Virus record (IMG/VR): IMGVR_UViG_3300036785_000016
Location: 1 to 20,191 of that record
Origin: a virus
Direction: 5' to 3' (one strand)
DNA: 20,191 nt
The position numbers and the translations under genes were made by a program. The notes under the pieces were generated by a model. That model was not told where the DNA came from. It ran no database searches and was given only the letters and a program-made list of their open reading frames with translations. Positions within the stretch are counted from its first letter, which is position 1. Every line of letters starts with the position of its first letter. Below, piece after piece: positions 8,168 through 15,013 of this stretch.

Positions 8168-8712
8168 CAAAGCCTCCTGCCAGATACCTTCTTCTTCTCT
8201 AGCAACTCTACTTGAAGAACTGCATTTAGATCCATAAGCTGCTTGACTTGCTCTTGGAGTTCTTCAAACTTCTTTGGATCAACGCCCTTAATCGAGACAT
8301 TGGGGAAGGGTTTGTCTGCCTGAACCATCTTAGTGGCCATCAGCTGAGCTATTTCCCGTTCGAAGTCGCTTAGCCTGCTCTCAGAGTAAGTCATGTTTAA
8401 GGAGTCGATTGGATGCTTCCAGTCGGCTCTATGTTCGTTAGAGATCTTTGTGGCCTCATCATCAAGCGGCTCCATGTCAGGAGTCGGAGGCCCAGTAAAG
8501 ACAACATCTCGCCTATGAGCAGGGTCAAACCTGTTAGACACAACTATGCCATCAGGATCGTTCCAGTCTTGCACCCAAGTTGGGTTTAGGTACAAGGGAA
8601 CCTCATAAACCTTTCGGGCGGCCCTACCAGTCTCACGGTCGCTCTCTTTGTATTCCCACTCTATCCCAGGCACGCTAAGATAGTGGGCATCCTTTAACAT
8701 CCATCTAGCCAT
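8167..8712 (-). CDS. Conserved phage hypothetical protein with C-terminal coiled coil
   Basis: A 181-residue protein starting MARWMLKDAHYLSVPGIEWE, with AGGA 8 bases before the ATG. The N-terminal half contains ESDRETGRAARKVYEVPLYL and IVVSNRFDPAHRRDVVF; the middle has GPPTPDMEPLDDEATKIS and DWKHPIDSL. Residues from about 145 (KKFEELQEQVKQLMDLNAVLQ) to the basic end KKKVSGRRL have the heptad-like spacing of a short coiled coil. I recall this family downstream of capsid genes in BPP-1-like phages, without a defined role. It may be a head-completion or connector component; that is inferred from position only. Confidence 0.75.
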   Translation of the reverse strand: MARWMLKDAHYLSVPGIEWEYKESDRETGRAARKVYEVPLYLNPTWVQDWNDPDGIVVSNRFDPAHRRDVVFTGPPTPDMEPLDDEATKISNEHRADWKHPIDSLNMTYSESRLSDFEREIAQLMATKMVQADKPFPNVSIKGVDPKKFEELQEQVKQLMDLNAVLQVELLEKKKVSGRRL

Positions 8713-8716
8713 AATA

Positions 8717-8965
8717 TCATCCTATACTATTGACGCCAGAGATTGTACATGGAACTGTATAGTTAGCAAAGACACTGGCGTTCATAATAGTTGTAGCTGT
8801 ACCATCAAGCGGGATCAACATTGGAGACATGCTGCTAGATGAGCCACAACTAGCCCACACTACATCTCCAGGCAAGGCATTACCTACAGTATCAGCAAAG
8901 ATGGTGCCTGCTTTGTAGCGGGCGTGCGCAATAACAAAGGCAGCTTGTGATCTGAACCTAGCCAT
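8717..8965 (-). CDS. Small conserved structural protein, 82 residues
   Basis: The ATG at 8965 is preferred to an upstream in-frame start because AGGAG lies 8 bases before it and the longer version would overlap the secreted-type gene at 8977-9390. The protein starts MARFRSQAAFVIAHARYKAG and continues TIFADTVGNALPGDVVWASC, with a Ser-rich segment CGSSSSMSPMLIPLD and a hydrophobic end. It looks like a compact beta-rich domain. No signal peptide or catalytic motif is visible. It sits four bases upstream of the following gene. Probably a minor virion protein; function unknown. Confidence 0.65.
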   Translation of the reverse strand: MARFRSQAAFVIAHARYKAGTIFADTVGNALPGDVVWASCGSSSSMSPMLIPLDGTATTIMNASVFANYTVPCTISGVNSIG

Positions 8966-8976
8966 TCGATTTTCTC

Positions 8977-9390
8977 CTAGAATTGGCCGTAACTGACTAC
9001 GGCGTTGATTGGACCTGTGCCAGTTATGGTGTGGCACAGCTGAGCACCTTGCGCAGACGAGAACCAAACAGGGGCTCTGCTGACCAAGACCCCATTTATG
9101 CCAAGACTAAACACAGGGGTGACGTTAACTGTATTGGCATTGCAGTTCGTGCCTGTACCTACAGTTAATTGATATGTCCCAGCAGCTGCGCCTGCGTTTA
9201 TGTCGTAGCCACAGATGTGGATCGCTTGAGTGGCTACAGCTGCGACAACTTGAGTTATGGAAGTAGCGCCTGCGCTAACTACAACGGACCTATTGCAGTA
9301 TAGCGCAGGCGGCCCTACAGTTTGGGCTTTGGCTGGCTCACCACAGCCATAGAGCAGAAGTGAGCCAACAACAGCTAGGAACTTCCACAT
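8977..9390 (-). CDS. Secreted or lipoprotein-like small protein in virion operon
   Basis: A 137-residue protein. The ATG at 9390 (rather than a GTG three bases upstream) gives a TGATG overlap with the upstream stop and an AGGA site 7 bases away. The N-terminus MWKFLAVVGSLLLYGCGEP has a charged residue, a hydrophobic core and then LYGC, which resembles a lipobox (atypical, with Tyr before GC); an alternative signal peptidase I site could follow AKAQ. The mature part has Cys residues (LYCNRSVVV, IHICGYDIN, TGTNCNANTV, GAQLCHTITG) and is beta-rich. Its neighbour at 9390-9869 also has a signal peptide. Export of a virion-operon product is unusual; see findings. Function unknown. Confidence 0.75.
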   Translation of the reverse strand: MWKFLAVVGSLLLYGCGEPAKAQTVGPPALYCNRSVVVSAGATSITQVVAAVATQAIHICGYDINAGAAAGTYQLTVGTGTNCNANTVNVTPVFSLGINGVLVSRAPVWFSSAQGAQLCHTITGTGPINAVVSYGQF

Positions 9391-9869
9391 CACCGTATCC
9401 TAAACCATTTGAGGTTGGCAAAGTTGAACTGCCACTCATTAGATGCAGCAGCAGTCACCGTTTGAGCCGAGAAGGCTGCTGACATGGTCTGGTTCTGCGG
9501 TGAGGTCCCAGCCTGAACTGTGACCATAGTCGTGAGAGTCGTGTCTGTGCTGACTGAGATTATCTCTCCATCAAATGCTGGATTCGGGAGAGTAATAGTC
9601 CAAGTGGTTGGGGCTGCGCCTGTCCAGAACAACGTGCTATTCGCTTGCGTTGCTGTGGTAGTAAAGGCGCCTGCGCCAGAGAACAAGCTAAGCGCAGTTC
9701 CATTCCGCACAAGATTGACGCAAAGAAACTGACTTGGGCCTCCTGGACCTTGACCAGCATTCCAGCACTCATTACCAGAGACGTTGTTCTGAGCTACTGG
9801 CTGGGCCCAAAGGACGGTGGAGAGGGTGGCAATCGCCACCCCAACCAACCAATTTGCATATTTTCGCAT
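9390..9869 (-). CDS. Signal-peptide-bearing beta-rich protein
   Basis: A 159-residue protein starting MRKYANWLVGVAIATLSTVLW. It has a classic signal peptide layout: basic N-terminus (RK), a hydrophobic core and a small-residue region ending WAQPVAQ, where cleavage after about residue 22-23 is plausible. The mature part begins NNVSGNECWNAGQGPGGPSQ, with Cys in ECWN and FLCVN, and continues as a beta-rich domain (TLPNPAFDGEIISVSTDT, TMVTVQAGTSPQNQTMS, EWQFNFANLKWFRIR). The start overlaps the cement protein stop as TAATG and has no strong ribosome site, so translation is probably coupled. Presence directly after the capsid cement gene suggests a decoration or host-surface role, but I do not know its function. 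Confidence 0.75.
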   Translation of the reverse strand: MRKYANWLVGVAIATLSTVLWAQPVAQNNVSGNECWNAGQGPGGPSQFLCVNLVRNGTALSLFSGAGAFTTTATQANSTLFWTGAAPTTWTITLPNPAFDGEIISVSTDTTLTTMVTVQAGTSPQNQTMSAAFSAQTVTAAASNEWQFNFANLKWFRIR

Positions 9870-10396
9870 TAGTTGTTGACCACAACGCCTGGAGGATAGC
9901 CACCAAGCACTGCATTGCTGAGTGCATTGTAGAACATATCGTGACGATCGAGCACGATGAATGCTTGAAGATTTCCTGCTGTAAAGACTCCTGCGGCTGT
10001 ATAGAGAAGCCGAAGGAACCTAGGCTCAACAACGCCTGCAGGAGGCCTAGGCATATCCATATCGTAGAGCCTAGCACCTGCAACAAGTGTTGCAATGGCA
10101 TAGACAGGTGAGAGCCACCAAGTCACAAAGGTACCAGGGAGCCCAGAACCATTGTCTGGTGCCCCTTGTAGAGCGACCTGAAGACTTGTACCACCAGCAG
10201 CGGCAACGCTAACTTGGACCAGCAGCTTCATTGCTGGATCGTCACCAATGCCGATATCTCTAGCACCTTGCCCTGCGGCAAGGATAGGGATACCTGCCAT
10301 ATGCAGGTCGATGACATTCGTGCTATTCACGGTGGCAGCCAAGATGGTGTCACCTGGAGAGGGAGCACTGAACTGAAGTAGTCCGTCTAAGATCAT
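9869..10396 (-). CDS. Capsid cement protein, Bbp16-like
   Basis: A 175-residue protein starting MILDGLLQFSAPSPGDTILA, with AAGGAGA about 7 bases before the ATG. Conserved-looking segments are GARDIGIGDDPAMKLLVQV, SLQVALQGAPDNGSGLPG, ARLYDMDMPRPPAGVVEPRF and LGGYPPGVVV. I recognise these as the pattern of the Bbp16 family of Bordetella phage BPP-1, whose protein forms dimers that clamp the major capsid protein lattice from outside. The gene follows the major capsid gene by 11 bases, the same order as in BPP-1. Length agrees with the family as I recall it. The assignment rests on recognised sequence and on the neighbour. Confidence 0.88.
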   Translation of the reverse strand: MILDGLLQFSAPSPGDTILAATVNSTNVIDLHMAGIPILAAGQGARDIGIGDDPAMKLLVQVSVAAAGGTSLQVALQGAPDNGSGLPGTFVTWWLSPVYAIATLVAGARLYDMDMPRPPAGVVEPRFLRLLYTAAGVFTAGNLQAFIVLDRHDMFYNALSNAVLGGYPPGVVVNN

Positions 10397-10407
10397 GGGT
10401 TGTCTCC

Positions 10408-11451
10408 TTAAACCACTCTAGCTTCGTTGTTCAAGATAGCATCGCAAGTTCTGATCGGGATTCCCCTGAAGGTAGTGATAGGCTTGCCATCGAACTCTTC
10501 AATGCGCAGCAAGACGTTGGTCTTGTTCATTGCTTGAAGATCGAGATAGGTCCGTAGCACACGGTTGGCGTACATGACGGTACGACCCATGTTGGCTCTG
10601 ATCTCAGGTGTATCGGAGGTCTGGACAACCGTAGCACCTGCTGGCGCCGTAGGGAGACGGTACAGACCTCGCACAAGCAAGTTGATGAGGTTTGCTGCAT
10701 TGACGCCGGTGAGCTGAGTGACGTCGATATTTGCGAGTCTGACGACATAGCGCCAATCCCTTCCGACAAGGCCTATCTCCCACTTGAAGTGGTCTCTATA
10801 GGCTTGGTAGGTGTTACCTGCGGCATCTTGGACAGGCCACTCTCCCATGTCTCTATGCTGGAGGCCAGTTATCTTGCCTTTAGGGAAGGTAGCATGAGTT
10901 GTGTCTGGGCCCCAGACTACGATCCAGATGCTAGAGTTAGTAGAGGCTGTTCCACCACTGTCAAGGACGTTTGCGGCTGTCTGAGAGGCGGCTTGGCTGA
11001 CGGTGGAGTATCTAGGCGAGAAGCCAGTAAAGCGCTCTGGGTTTATGAACTGGTTCCCATAGATCAGAGTAGCTGCTACCTGCTGAGACATGCCTTCGAG
11101 AAAGGCTTTAACCTCGCTTAGCCTGAAGTCAGCCGTGTTGCCGTTGAGGTCAGCCACATCTTTATCGATAACTGCGTAAGTCTCGAGGTTGCCGCAGGTA
11201 TCAACAATCTGCGCTGTAGTTGACTTGGCATTAGGCACGCCTGTGTTCAGCATACGCCAAGTAGCTTGTGGCAAGCCAGTCCTGACGGTTGTTTTATGCC
11301 CAGTCGGAAGGTTACCCTCGACAACGAGCATGTCATCAAGGATTTCGTTAGTCTGCGACAGCAGTTCAATGATGGTGGCTACGTGGTAGCCATCATCAAG
11401 TCGCTTAGCCCAGTCCGCATAGGTTAGGGCAGTAGAGCCTATAGTAGCCAT
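10408..11451 (-). CDS. Major capsid protein, Bbp17-like
   Basis: A 347-residue protein starting MATIGSTALTYADWAKRLDD, with AGGAG 7 bases before the ATG. Recognisable segments are HVATIIELLSQTNEILDDM, VVEGNLPTGHKTTVRTGLP, GMSQQVAATLIYGNQFINPE, ERFTGFSPRYST, DHFKWEIGLVGRDWRYVVR and EFDGKPITTFRGIPIRTCD. This is the capsid protein type of BPP-1 (Bbp17) and many phages of Proteobacteria, an HK97-related shell protein; in BPP-1 the fold has a rearranged connectivity. The scaffold gene lies directly upstream and the cement gene directly downstream, which supports the call. No cleavage or prohead protease gene is evident next to it, which fits use of a separate scaffold. Confidence 0.93.
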   Translation of the reverse strand: MATIGSTALTYADWAKRLDDGYHVATIIELLSQTNEILDDMLVVEGNLPTGHKTTVRTGLPQATWRMLNTGVPNAKSTTAQIVDTCGNLETYAVIDKDVADLNGNTADFRLSEVKAFLEGMSQQVAATLIYGNQFINPERFTGFSPRYSTVSQAASQTAANVLDSGGTASTNSSIWIVVWGPDTTHATFPKGKITGLQHRDMGEWPVQDAAGNTYQAYRDHFKWEIGLVGRDWRYVVRLANIDVTQLTGVNAANLINLLVRGLYRLPTAPAGATVVQTSDTPEIRANMGRTVMYANRVLRTYLDLQAMNKTNVLLRIEEFDGKPITTFRGIPIRTCDAILNNEARVV

Positions 11452-11528
11452 CTGTTATCTCCTGTTAAGCTTGGCTCCTCTGCTTAGGCCCATCTGAGCT
11501 TGGCTGTTCATCCTCTAATGAGGCTGGG
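11452..11528 (-). other. 77-base gap between scaffold and capsid genes with a direct repeat
   Basis: This is one of the few gaps in the operon. On the transcribed strand AGCCAAGCT occurs twice, 29 bases apart (plus-strand 11497-11505 and 11468-11476). A weak inverted pair TAAGC/GCTTA lies between the repeats and the AGGAG ribosome site of the capsid gene. No promoter or U-tract terminator is visible. The gap could tune capsid expression relative to scaffold. Confidence 0.35.
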
Positions 11529-12221
11529 CTACGGCAAATTCGGGAACATGGCCCTAGCACCCATCCCCGATGTGGCGCCTGGGCGTTGTTGACCTGCTGC
11601 TGAGGGCCCACGTCCTGCGACATGGCCACCTTCAGTGACTAGCTGTGCCAACTTGTAGAATGCCTTGATGAAAGCTGGGTTGTTTCCTGCTCCAGTATAG
11701 TCCATAGCGGCTCTAAACTCCGTCGCAAGTCGAGCATCTCCGAGCGAGTCAATAGCTCTGGATATAGTTTGAGTAACCTGGCTAAGTCTCGGGCCGATGG
11801 TTGGATCAGATTTGACTTGCTTAACCCACTCCTCCTGAGTCTTGCGCCATGCGTCGTACGGAGCATTTACGGCCTCTAAGGTTTTAGACGAATAGAAATC
11901 GACTAGCTTCTGAGCCTCAGCTTGGGGGAGGTTCATGCCTTTGAACAGTTCTCCAGCTTCCTTGGCTACGCCCTCATTTAGCTCGAAGCCCTCTGGAACT
12001 GTGAATGGTTCATACGCCTCTGGCGCCCCAGAAGCTGGCTGATTGGCTAGTGAAGTTCCAGTTTGGCTAACTAGGCTCTTTTCCGTCGGCTCCGAGGTAG
12101 TCTCGGTAGTAGTGCTCGTCTGCGGCGTCGTCACCGCTGGTGTCGTCGTCTGACCCTTGTCCTGGATCTCGCCCGTAGGTGTCCTTGCGATTTCGGACGT
12201 CTGAGATGGTGCTTCGCTCAT
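11529..12221 (-). CDS. Capsid scaffolding/assembly protein
   Basis: A 230-residue protein starting MSEAPSQTSEIARTPTGEIQ, with GAGGGA about 6 bases before the ATG. The first 50 or so residues are low complexity and Thr-rich (QTTTPAVTTPQTSTTTETT). Then come FTVPEGFELNEGVAKEAGEL and a helical region FKGMNLPQAEAQKLVDFYSS, WRKTQEEWVKQVKSDP, FRAAMDYTGAGNNPAFIKAF, with a basic, Gly-rich end. This helical, acidic N-terminal and basic C-terminal layout directly before the major capsid gene is typical of internal scaffolding proteins that guide prohead assembly and leave before maturation. The first 155 bases overlap the end of the Bbp19-like gene in another frame. The next in-frame Met is near residue 95, so the start is probably correct. 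Confidence 0.85.
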   Translation of the reverse strand: MSEAPSQTSEIARTPTGEIQDKGQTTTPAVTTPQTSTTTETTSEPTEKSLVSQTGTSLANQPASGAPEAYEPFTVPEGFELNEGVAKEAGELFKGMNLPQAEAQKLVDFYSSKTLEAVNAPYDAWRKTQEEWVKQVKSDPTIGPRLSQVTQTISRAIDSLGDARLATEFRAAMDYTGAGNNPAFIKAFYKLAQLVTEGGHVAGRGPSAAGQQRPGATSGMGARAMFPNLP

Positions 12222-12504
12222 TTCTTTCCCTCATCATTGTGATATAGTGATCTGGGCATGACGCCATGATGTCCCCGAGCAGATTAAGGCCGACCTCCCT
12301 TTGGCCTTCCATAAAGGCCATTCTGTTGGAGGAATCAGCATACGAAGTGGCGAAGATATGGCAGTGCTCAAGAAGCTGACACATCCAGCCTCGACCAGGC
12401 GCAACTGACATAATACCGGCAACAATTTCACGGCGCTGCTGCTCCTCGAGCTTAGCTTGTTTCTCGAGCCGACGAACGTCCTTCTTGTTCCCTGCGTCGT
12501 ACAT
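12067..12504 (-). CDS. Bbp19-like phage protein
   Basis: A 145-residue protein starting MYDAGNKKDVRRLEKQAKLE. The basic N-terminal helix (RRLEKQAKLEEQQRREIVAG) is followed by IMSVAPGRGWMCQLLEHCHI, FATSYADSSNRMAFMEGQRE and VGLNLLGDIMASCPDHYITM. I recognise this as the Bbp19 type of Bordetella phage BPP-1: a small, conserved protein encoded between the portal and scaffold genes, of unknown function. Residues from about 95 on lie in the segment shared with the scaffold gene and are acidic and Gly-rich (QGSDDDTSGDDAADEHYYRD). Only the first 90 or so residues match the family core in my recollection, so the tail may be a by-product of the overlap. The start overlaps the upstream gene by 53 bases. 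Confidence 0.8.
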   Translation of the reverse strand: MYDAGNKKDVRRLEKQAKLEEQQRREIVAGIMSVAPGRGWMCQLLEHCHIFATSYADSSNRMAFMEGQREVGLNLLGDIMASCPDHYITMMRERNERSTISDVRNRKDTYGRDPGQGSDDDTSGDDAADEHYYRDYLGADGKEPS

Positions 12505-12655
12505 TTAACATCTCATCGTAAATAGCATCTACTACTATCGCCCTTAGCATCTCTTGCATTGTCAAAGCATGACGAGTACAGATTTCCTTTAGGACACCAG
12601 CTTCTTCCTTAGTAAGTCGGCAAGATATGACATGATCTTTGAGAACGTCCTTCAT
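12452..12655 (-). CDS. Putative ribbon-helix-helix protein
   Basis: A 67-residue protein starting MKDVLKDHVISCRLTKEEAG. The layout fits the CopG/Arc ribbon-helix-helix fold: a strand (HVISCRLT), a first helix (KEEAGVLKEICTRHA), a turn and a second helix (TMQEMLRAIVVDAIYDEM). Such proteins bind operator DNA as dimers using the strand pair. The ATG overlaps the portal stop by 4 bases (ATGA), and AGGAG lies only one base before it, which is closer than usual, so coupling from the portal is likely. The Arg-rich tail (VRRREQEGRSSARETS) overlaps the next gene's start by 53 bases. DNA binding is inferred from pattern; the protein could instead be a small structural helper. Confidence 0.6.
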   Translation of the reverse strand: MKDVLKDHVISCRLTKEEAGVLKEICTRHALTMQEMLRAIVVDAIYDEMLNVRRREQEGRSSARETS

Positions 12656-14379
12656 GCTCCTAACATCTGCTGAATTGCATTCTTGCCACCGCCTACATCG
12701 ACATTAGATAGATTCTCAGCACCCTGCGAGAGTTTCTGAGCCCTATCGGCCATAGCGTTTTGCTGCTCTTGTTGCTGCTGCTGCGCTCGCTGCTGACGGA
12801 TCGCCTGAAGCTGTTGAGGCGTGCGTATAATGCGAGGATCGTTATTCATCAACGTTGAGTACTTGGCGAGGGCGAAGTCTGTGTCGATGTTGTCCATAAC
12901 TCCTGGGTCGAGACCAGCGAGGGATCCTGCCATTTGTAGAGTTCGTTCAATACCTGAAGTAGCTGATGCAAGCTGCGCCTGGAGTAGCATGGAGATATAC
13001 TCGATATCGATATTAGCTCCTTGAATTTCAGCTGGGGGTGGCGGCAGAACTCCGGCCCTAGACATAACTGCGAAGGTTCGTTCGATAACAGGAGACAACA
13101 ACTCATGTTGTATTCTCTCCAGAACTGGGCCTAGCATAATCAGGGCTTCACTTCTTCGGGCGTCTATCTCAGTTGCGCTTACATTAGAGCGGGTCTCAAA
13201 CTGAGAGATGACCTGAAAGACATCGTTAAAGAATACTTTGCGAATACGTTCTCTGACTTCGTTTAGATCCTCGCTTATAGCGGCAATGTCAGGCCGCCAA
13301 TTGCCGTAGGCTGTGGTGAATCCGGAATTGGCGGCCTGCATCATCCCGGCGATGTAAGTCACACCACCAGGAAGAAGTGAAGCTGGTTGGTTCTTTAGCT
13401 GAACATCTGCCAGCATTGGTGGGTTGACAGTCTTGTCAATCGCTTGGCCTTTACGGCGGACTTCTTGCTGTAGTTGCTTAACGTCCGGCAGAGCATCCAT
13501 GCCTGGAGACCGTCCATAGGCGTCGTTCGATACGAGGTCCCATCTGACAGCAATATTTGGAGCCTCATGGAATCCTCGTTTGCGAAGAAAGCCTTGATGG
13601 ATGTTAGCGTAGCCTCCCTGCGGATAAACCGAGCCACCCCACTCCCAATATGCCTCTCTGAACTTAAAGTTTCTAGGAATACCGAAGTCTCGCCCGTCGT
13701 CATTAGGCTCAATAGCATGGGCAACAATTATCTCCCTAGTAAGCGCAGCCTTTCCTTCGGTATACAACCGCTTGACTTGGTCCGAGACATTCTCCTCGCC
13801 AAATTCATTAACGACCTGATCGACTGTAAGCGTGAACTCTCGGAAGAAGATAGCTGGCCGGTACTTACCATCATTGTCAAGATAATACTCTCCAAAGCAG
13901 GGATTAACACAATTGATAACATTATCGAAGTCCTCGTAGATTAGCATTACTGCTGAGCCAAAGATAACAAGGTCAAAATAAACGACTGCTATAGAGTTGT
14001 AGAAGTTTGAGGCCTGAAATACGAGCATCATCAGGCGCTCGCACTCAGCTAGCCACAGGCTTATTGGAGATGTTTGAGTCGAGTCTCGCCAGCCCACCTT
14101 GAGCCTGAACCAAGGCCTAGTAGGCGAAGAAATGCCAGACATCATGCCACTCGCTAAGTTGCGAGCCGCAAGGGTGCCAGTTGAGTCGAGGATATGTTGA
14201 TTGATTGGCGAACCCCGAGTCATCATGTTTGGGGTGATTAGCCATTTATAGCGACGGGGTAGAAGGAAGTCTGCTAGCTCACGAGCATGCACCCACCAAG
14301 AATAGCGGTTAACTCTCAGCCCCAAGAGCCGCTCGTTTACGTGAGAGTGGTATTTCTCGTCTATTTCGCTTAGTGGCAT
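12652..14379 (-). CDS. Portal protein (T7-type head-tail connector family)
   Basis: A 575-residue protein starting MPLSEIDEKYHSHVNERLLG, with AAAGG 6 bases before the ATG. Segments typical of the head-to-tail connecting protein family (Pfam Head-tail_con) are DFLLPRRYKWLITPN, ILDSTGTLAARNLASGMMSG, SSPTRPWFRLKVGWRD, YNSIAVVYFDLVIFGSAVML, NDAYGRSPGMDALPDVKQLQ and RIRKVFFNDVFQVIS. The C-terminal region is Gln-rich (QQRAQQQQQEQQNAMADRA). The portal forms the twelve-subunit ring at one head vertex through which DNA is pumped by the terminase and ejected. Length is close to the 530-600 residues expected. The large terminase gene lies two genes upstream, as usual. Confidence 0.95.
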   Translation of the reverse strand: MPLSEIDEKYHSHVNERLLGLRVNRYSWWVHARELADFLLPRRYKWLITPNMMTRGSPINQHILDSTGTLAARNLASGMMSGISSPTRPWFRLKVGWRDSTQTSPISLWLAECERLMMLVFQASNFYNSIAVVYFDLVIFGSAVMLIYEDFDNVINCVNPCFGEYYLDNDGKYRPAIFFREFTLTVDQVVNEFGEENVSDQVKRLYTEGKAALTREIIVAHAIEPNDDGRDFGIPRNFKFREAYWEWGGSVYPQGGYANIHQGFLRKRGFHEAPNIAVRWDLVSNDAYGRSPGMDALPDVKQLQQEVRRKGQAIDKTVNPPMLADVQLKNQPASLLPGGVTYIAGMMQAANSGFTTAYGNWRPDIAAISEDLNEVRERIRKVFFNDVFQVISQFETRSNVSATEIDARRSEALIMLGPVLERIQHELLSPVIERTFAVMSRAGVLPPPPAEIQGANIDIEYISMLLQAQLASATSGIERTLQMAGSLAGLDPGVMDNIDTDFALAKYSTLMNNDPRIIRTPQQLQAIRQQRAQQQQQEQQNAMADRAQKLSQGAENLSNVDVGGGKNAIQQMLGA

Positions 14380-14388
14380 TACTTACCT

Positions 14389-15009
14389 TTATGGCTCAAG
14401 AATATGATGTCTTCCAGTAGGATCATATGCCTCCACTCCATATCGCCCTTTTCGTAGATCAGTAGTCCAGCCTTTCTCCTTGAATACTTTCTGTACTTCC
14501 TTCGCCGTCATATTGCCCTTTGCCCATTCACTTACAGTATCTTCAAGAGTTTGTCTTGTCCTTAACGTCTCCGCCCCAAGCGCAGTTCCGCCTCTGGATG
14601 TTCCACCTTCTCCAGGCCGCATCCTGCCGCCAAGCGGGTTGAATGGATCTTTCGTGTCCTCCATTGCAATTACAGTTCCTTTTTCTTTAGGAACTACAAC
14701 CTCTGGCCCTTGTTCGCCTACTAGATATGGTTCGCCTTCTTCTACTGGACCGCCTGTTGCTCTAGACTTAACTCCGCCTTTACGCCCAGTGCCTGAGCCT
14801 CTAGTTACATGTGGCATCTTAATTCCGCCGCTAGCAGCACCACCTAGCTTATCGCCCGATGGCTCGACTAAGCGGCCCATACCATGCATAGTTGCGGCTG
14901 CCATAAGCACATGCTCAGGTGTTACGTTGTCCTTACCACCGCCCATAAGGCCTTGCCCACTGGCCTCGCCTGAGACTTGAGATGGATCTAGCATTGGGAC
15001 TTGTGGCAT
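14389..15009 (-). CDS. Phage protein with tape-measure-like GGPV/GExGPE motif
   Basis: A 206-residue protein starting MPQVPMLDPSQVSGEASGQG, with AGGA 7 bases before the ATG. It is Gly-rich throughout. Residues 85-112 read TGGPVEEGEPYLVGEQGPE, then VVVPKEKGTV, a motif well known from the C-termini of tape measure proteins of siphoviruses and myoviruses (GGPVxxGxPYLVGExGPE). The protein is far too short to be a tape measure and has no long helical region or membrane span. The C-terminal part (residues 155-206, EWAKGNMTAKEVQKVFKEKG then GVEAYDPTGRHHILEP) looks like a small compact domain. The gene lies between the terminase/GPA-rich gene and the portal. Its function is unknown; a minor virion component is likely. 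Confidence 0.75.
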   Translation of the reverse strand: MPQVPMLDPSQVSGEASGQGLMGGGKDNVTPEHVLMAAATMHGMGRLVEPSGDKLGGAASGGIKMPHVTRGSGTGRKGGVKSRATGGPVEEGEPYLVGEQGPEVVVPKEKGTVIAMEDTKDPFNPLGGRMRPGEGGTSRGGTALGAETLRTRQTLEDTVSEWAKGNMTAKEVQKVFKEKGWTTDLRKGRYGVEAYDPTGRHHILEP

Positions 15010-15013
15010 AGCA

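Noticed and set aside
13474-13944. 156-codon plus-strand open frame inside the portal gene
   Set aside because: Antisense shadow of a strongly recognised portal; no start signal.
14480-14980. A 166-codon plus-strand open frame opposite the GGPV-motif gene
   Set aside because: Ser/Pro-rich translation expected from the antisense of a Gly-rich gene; the minus strand has the ribosome site and the family motif.
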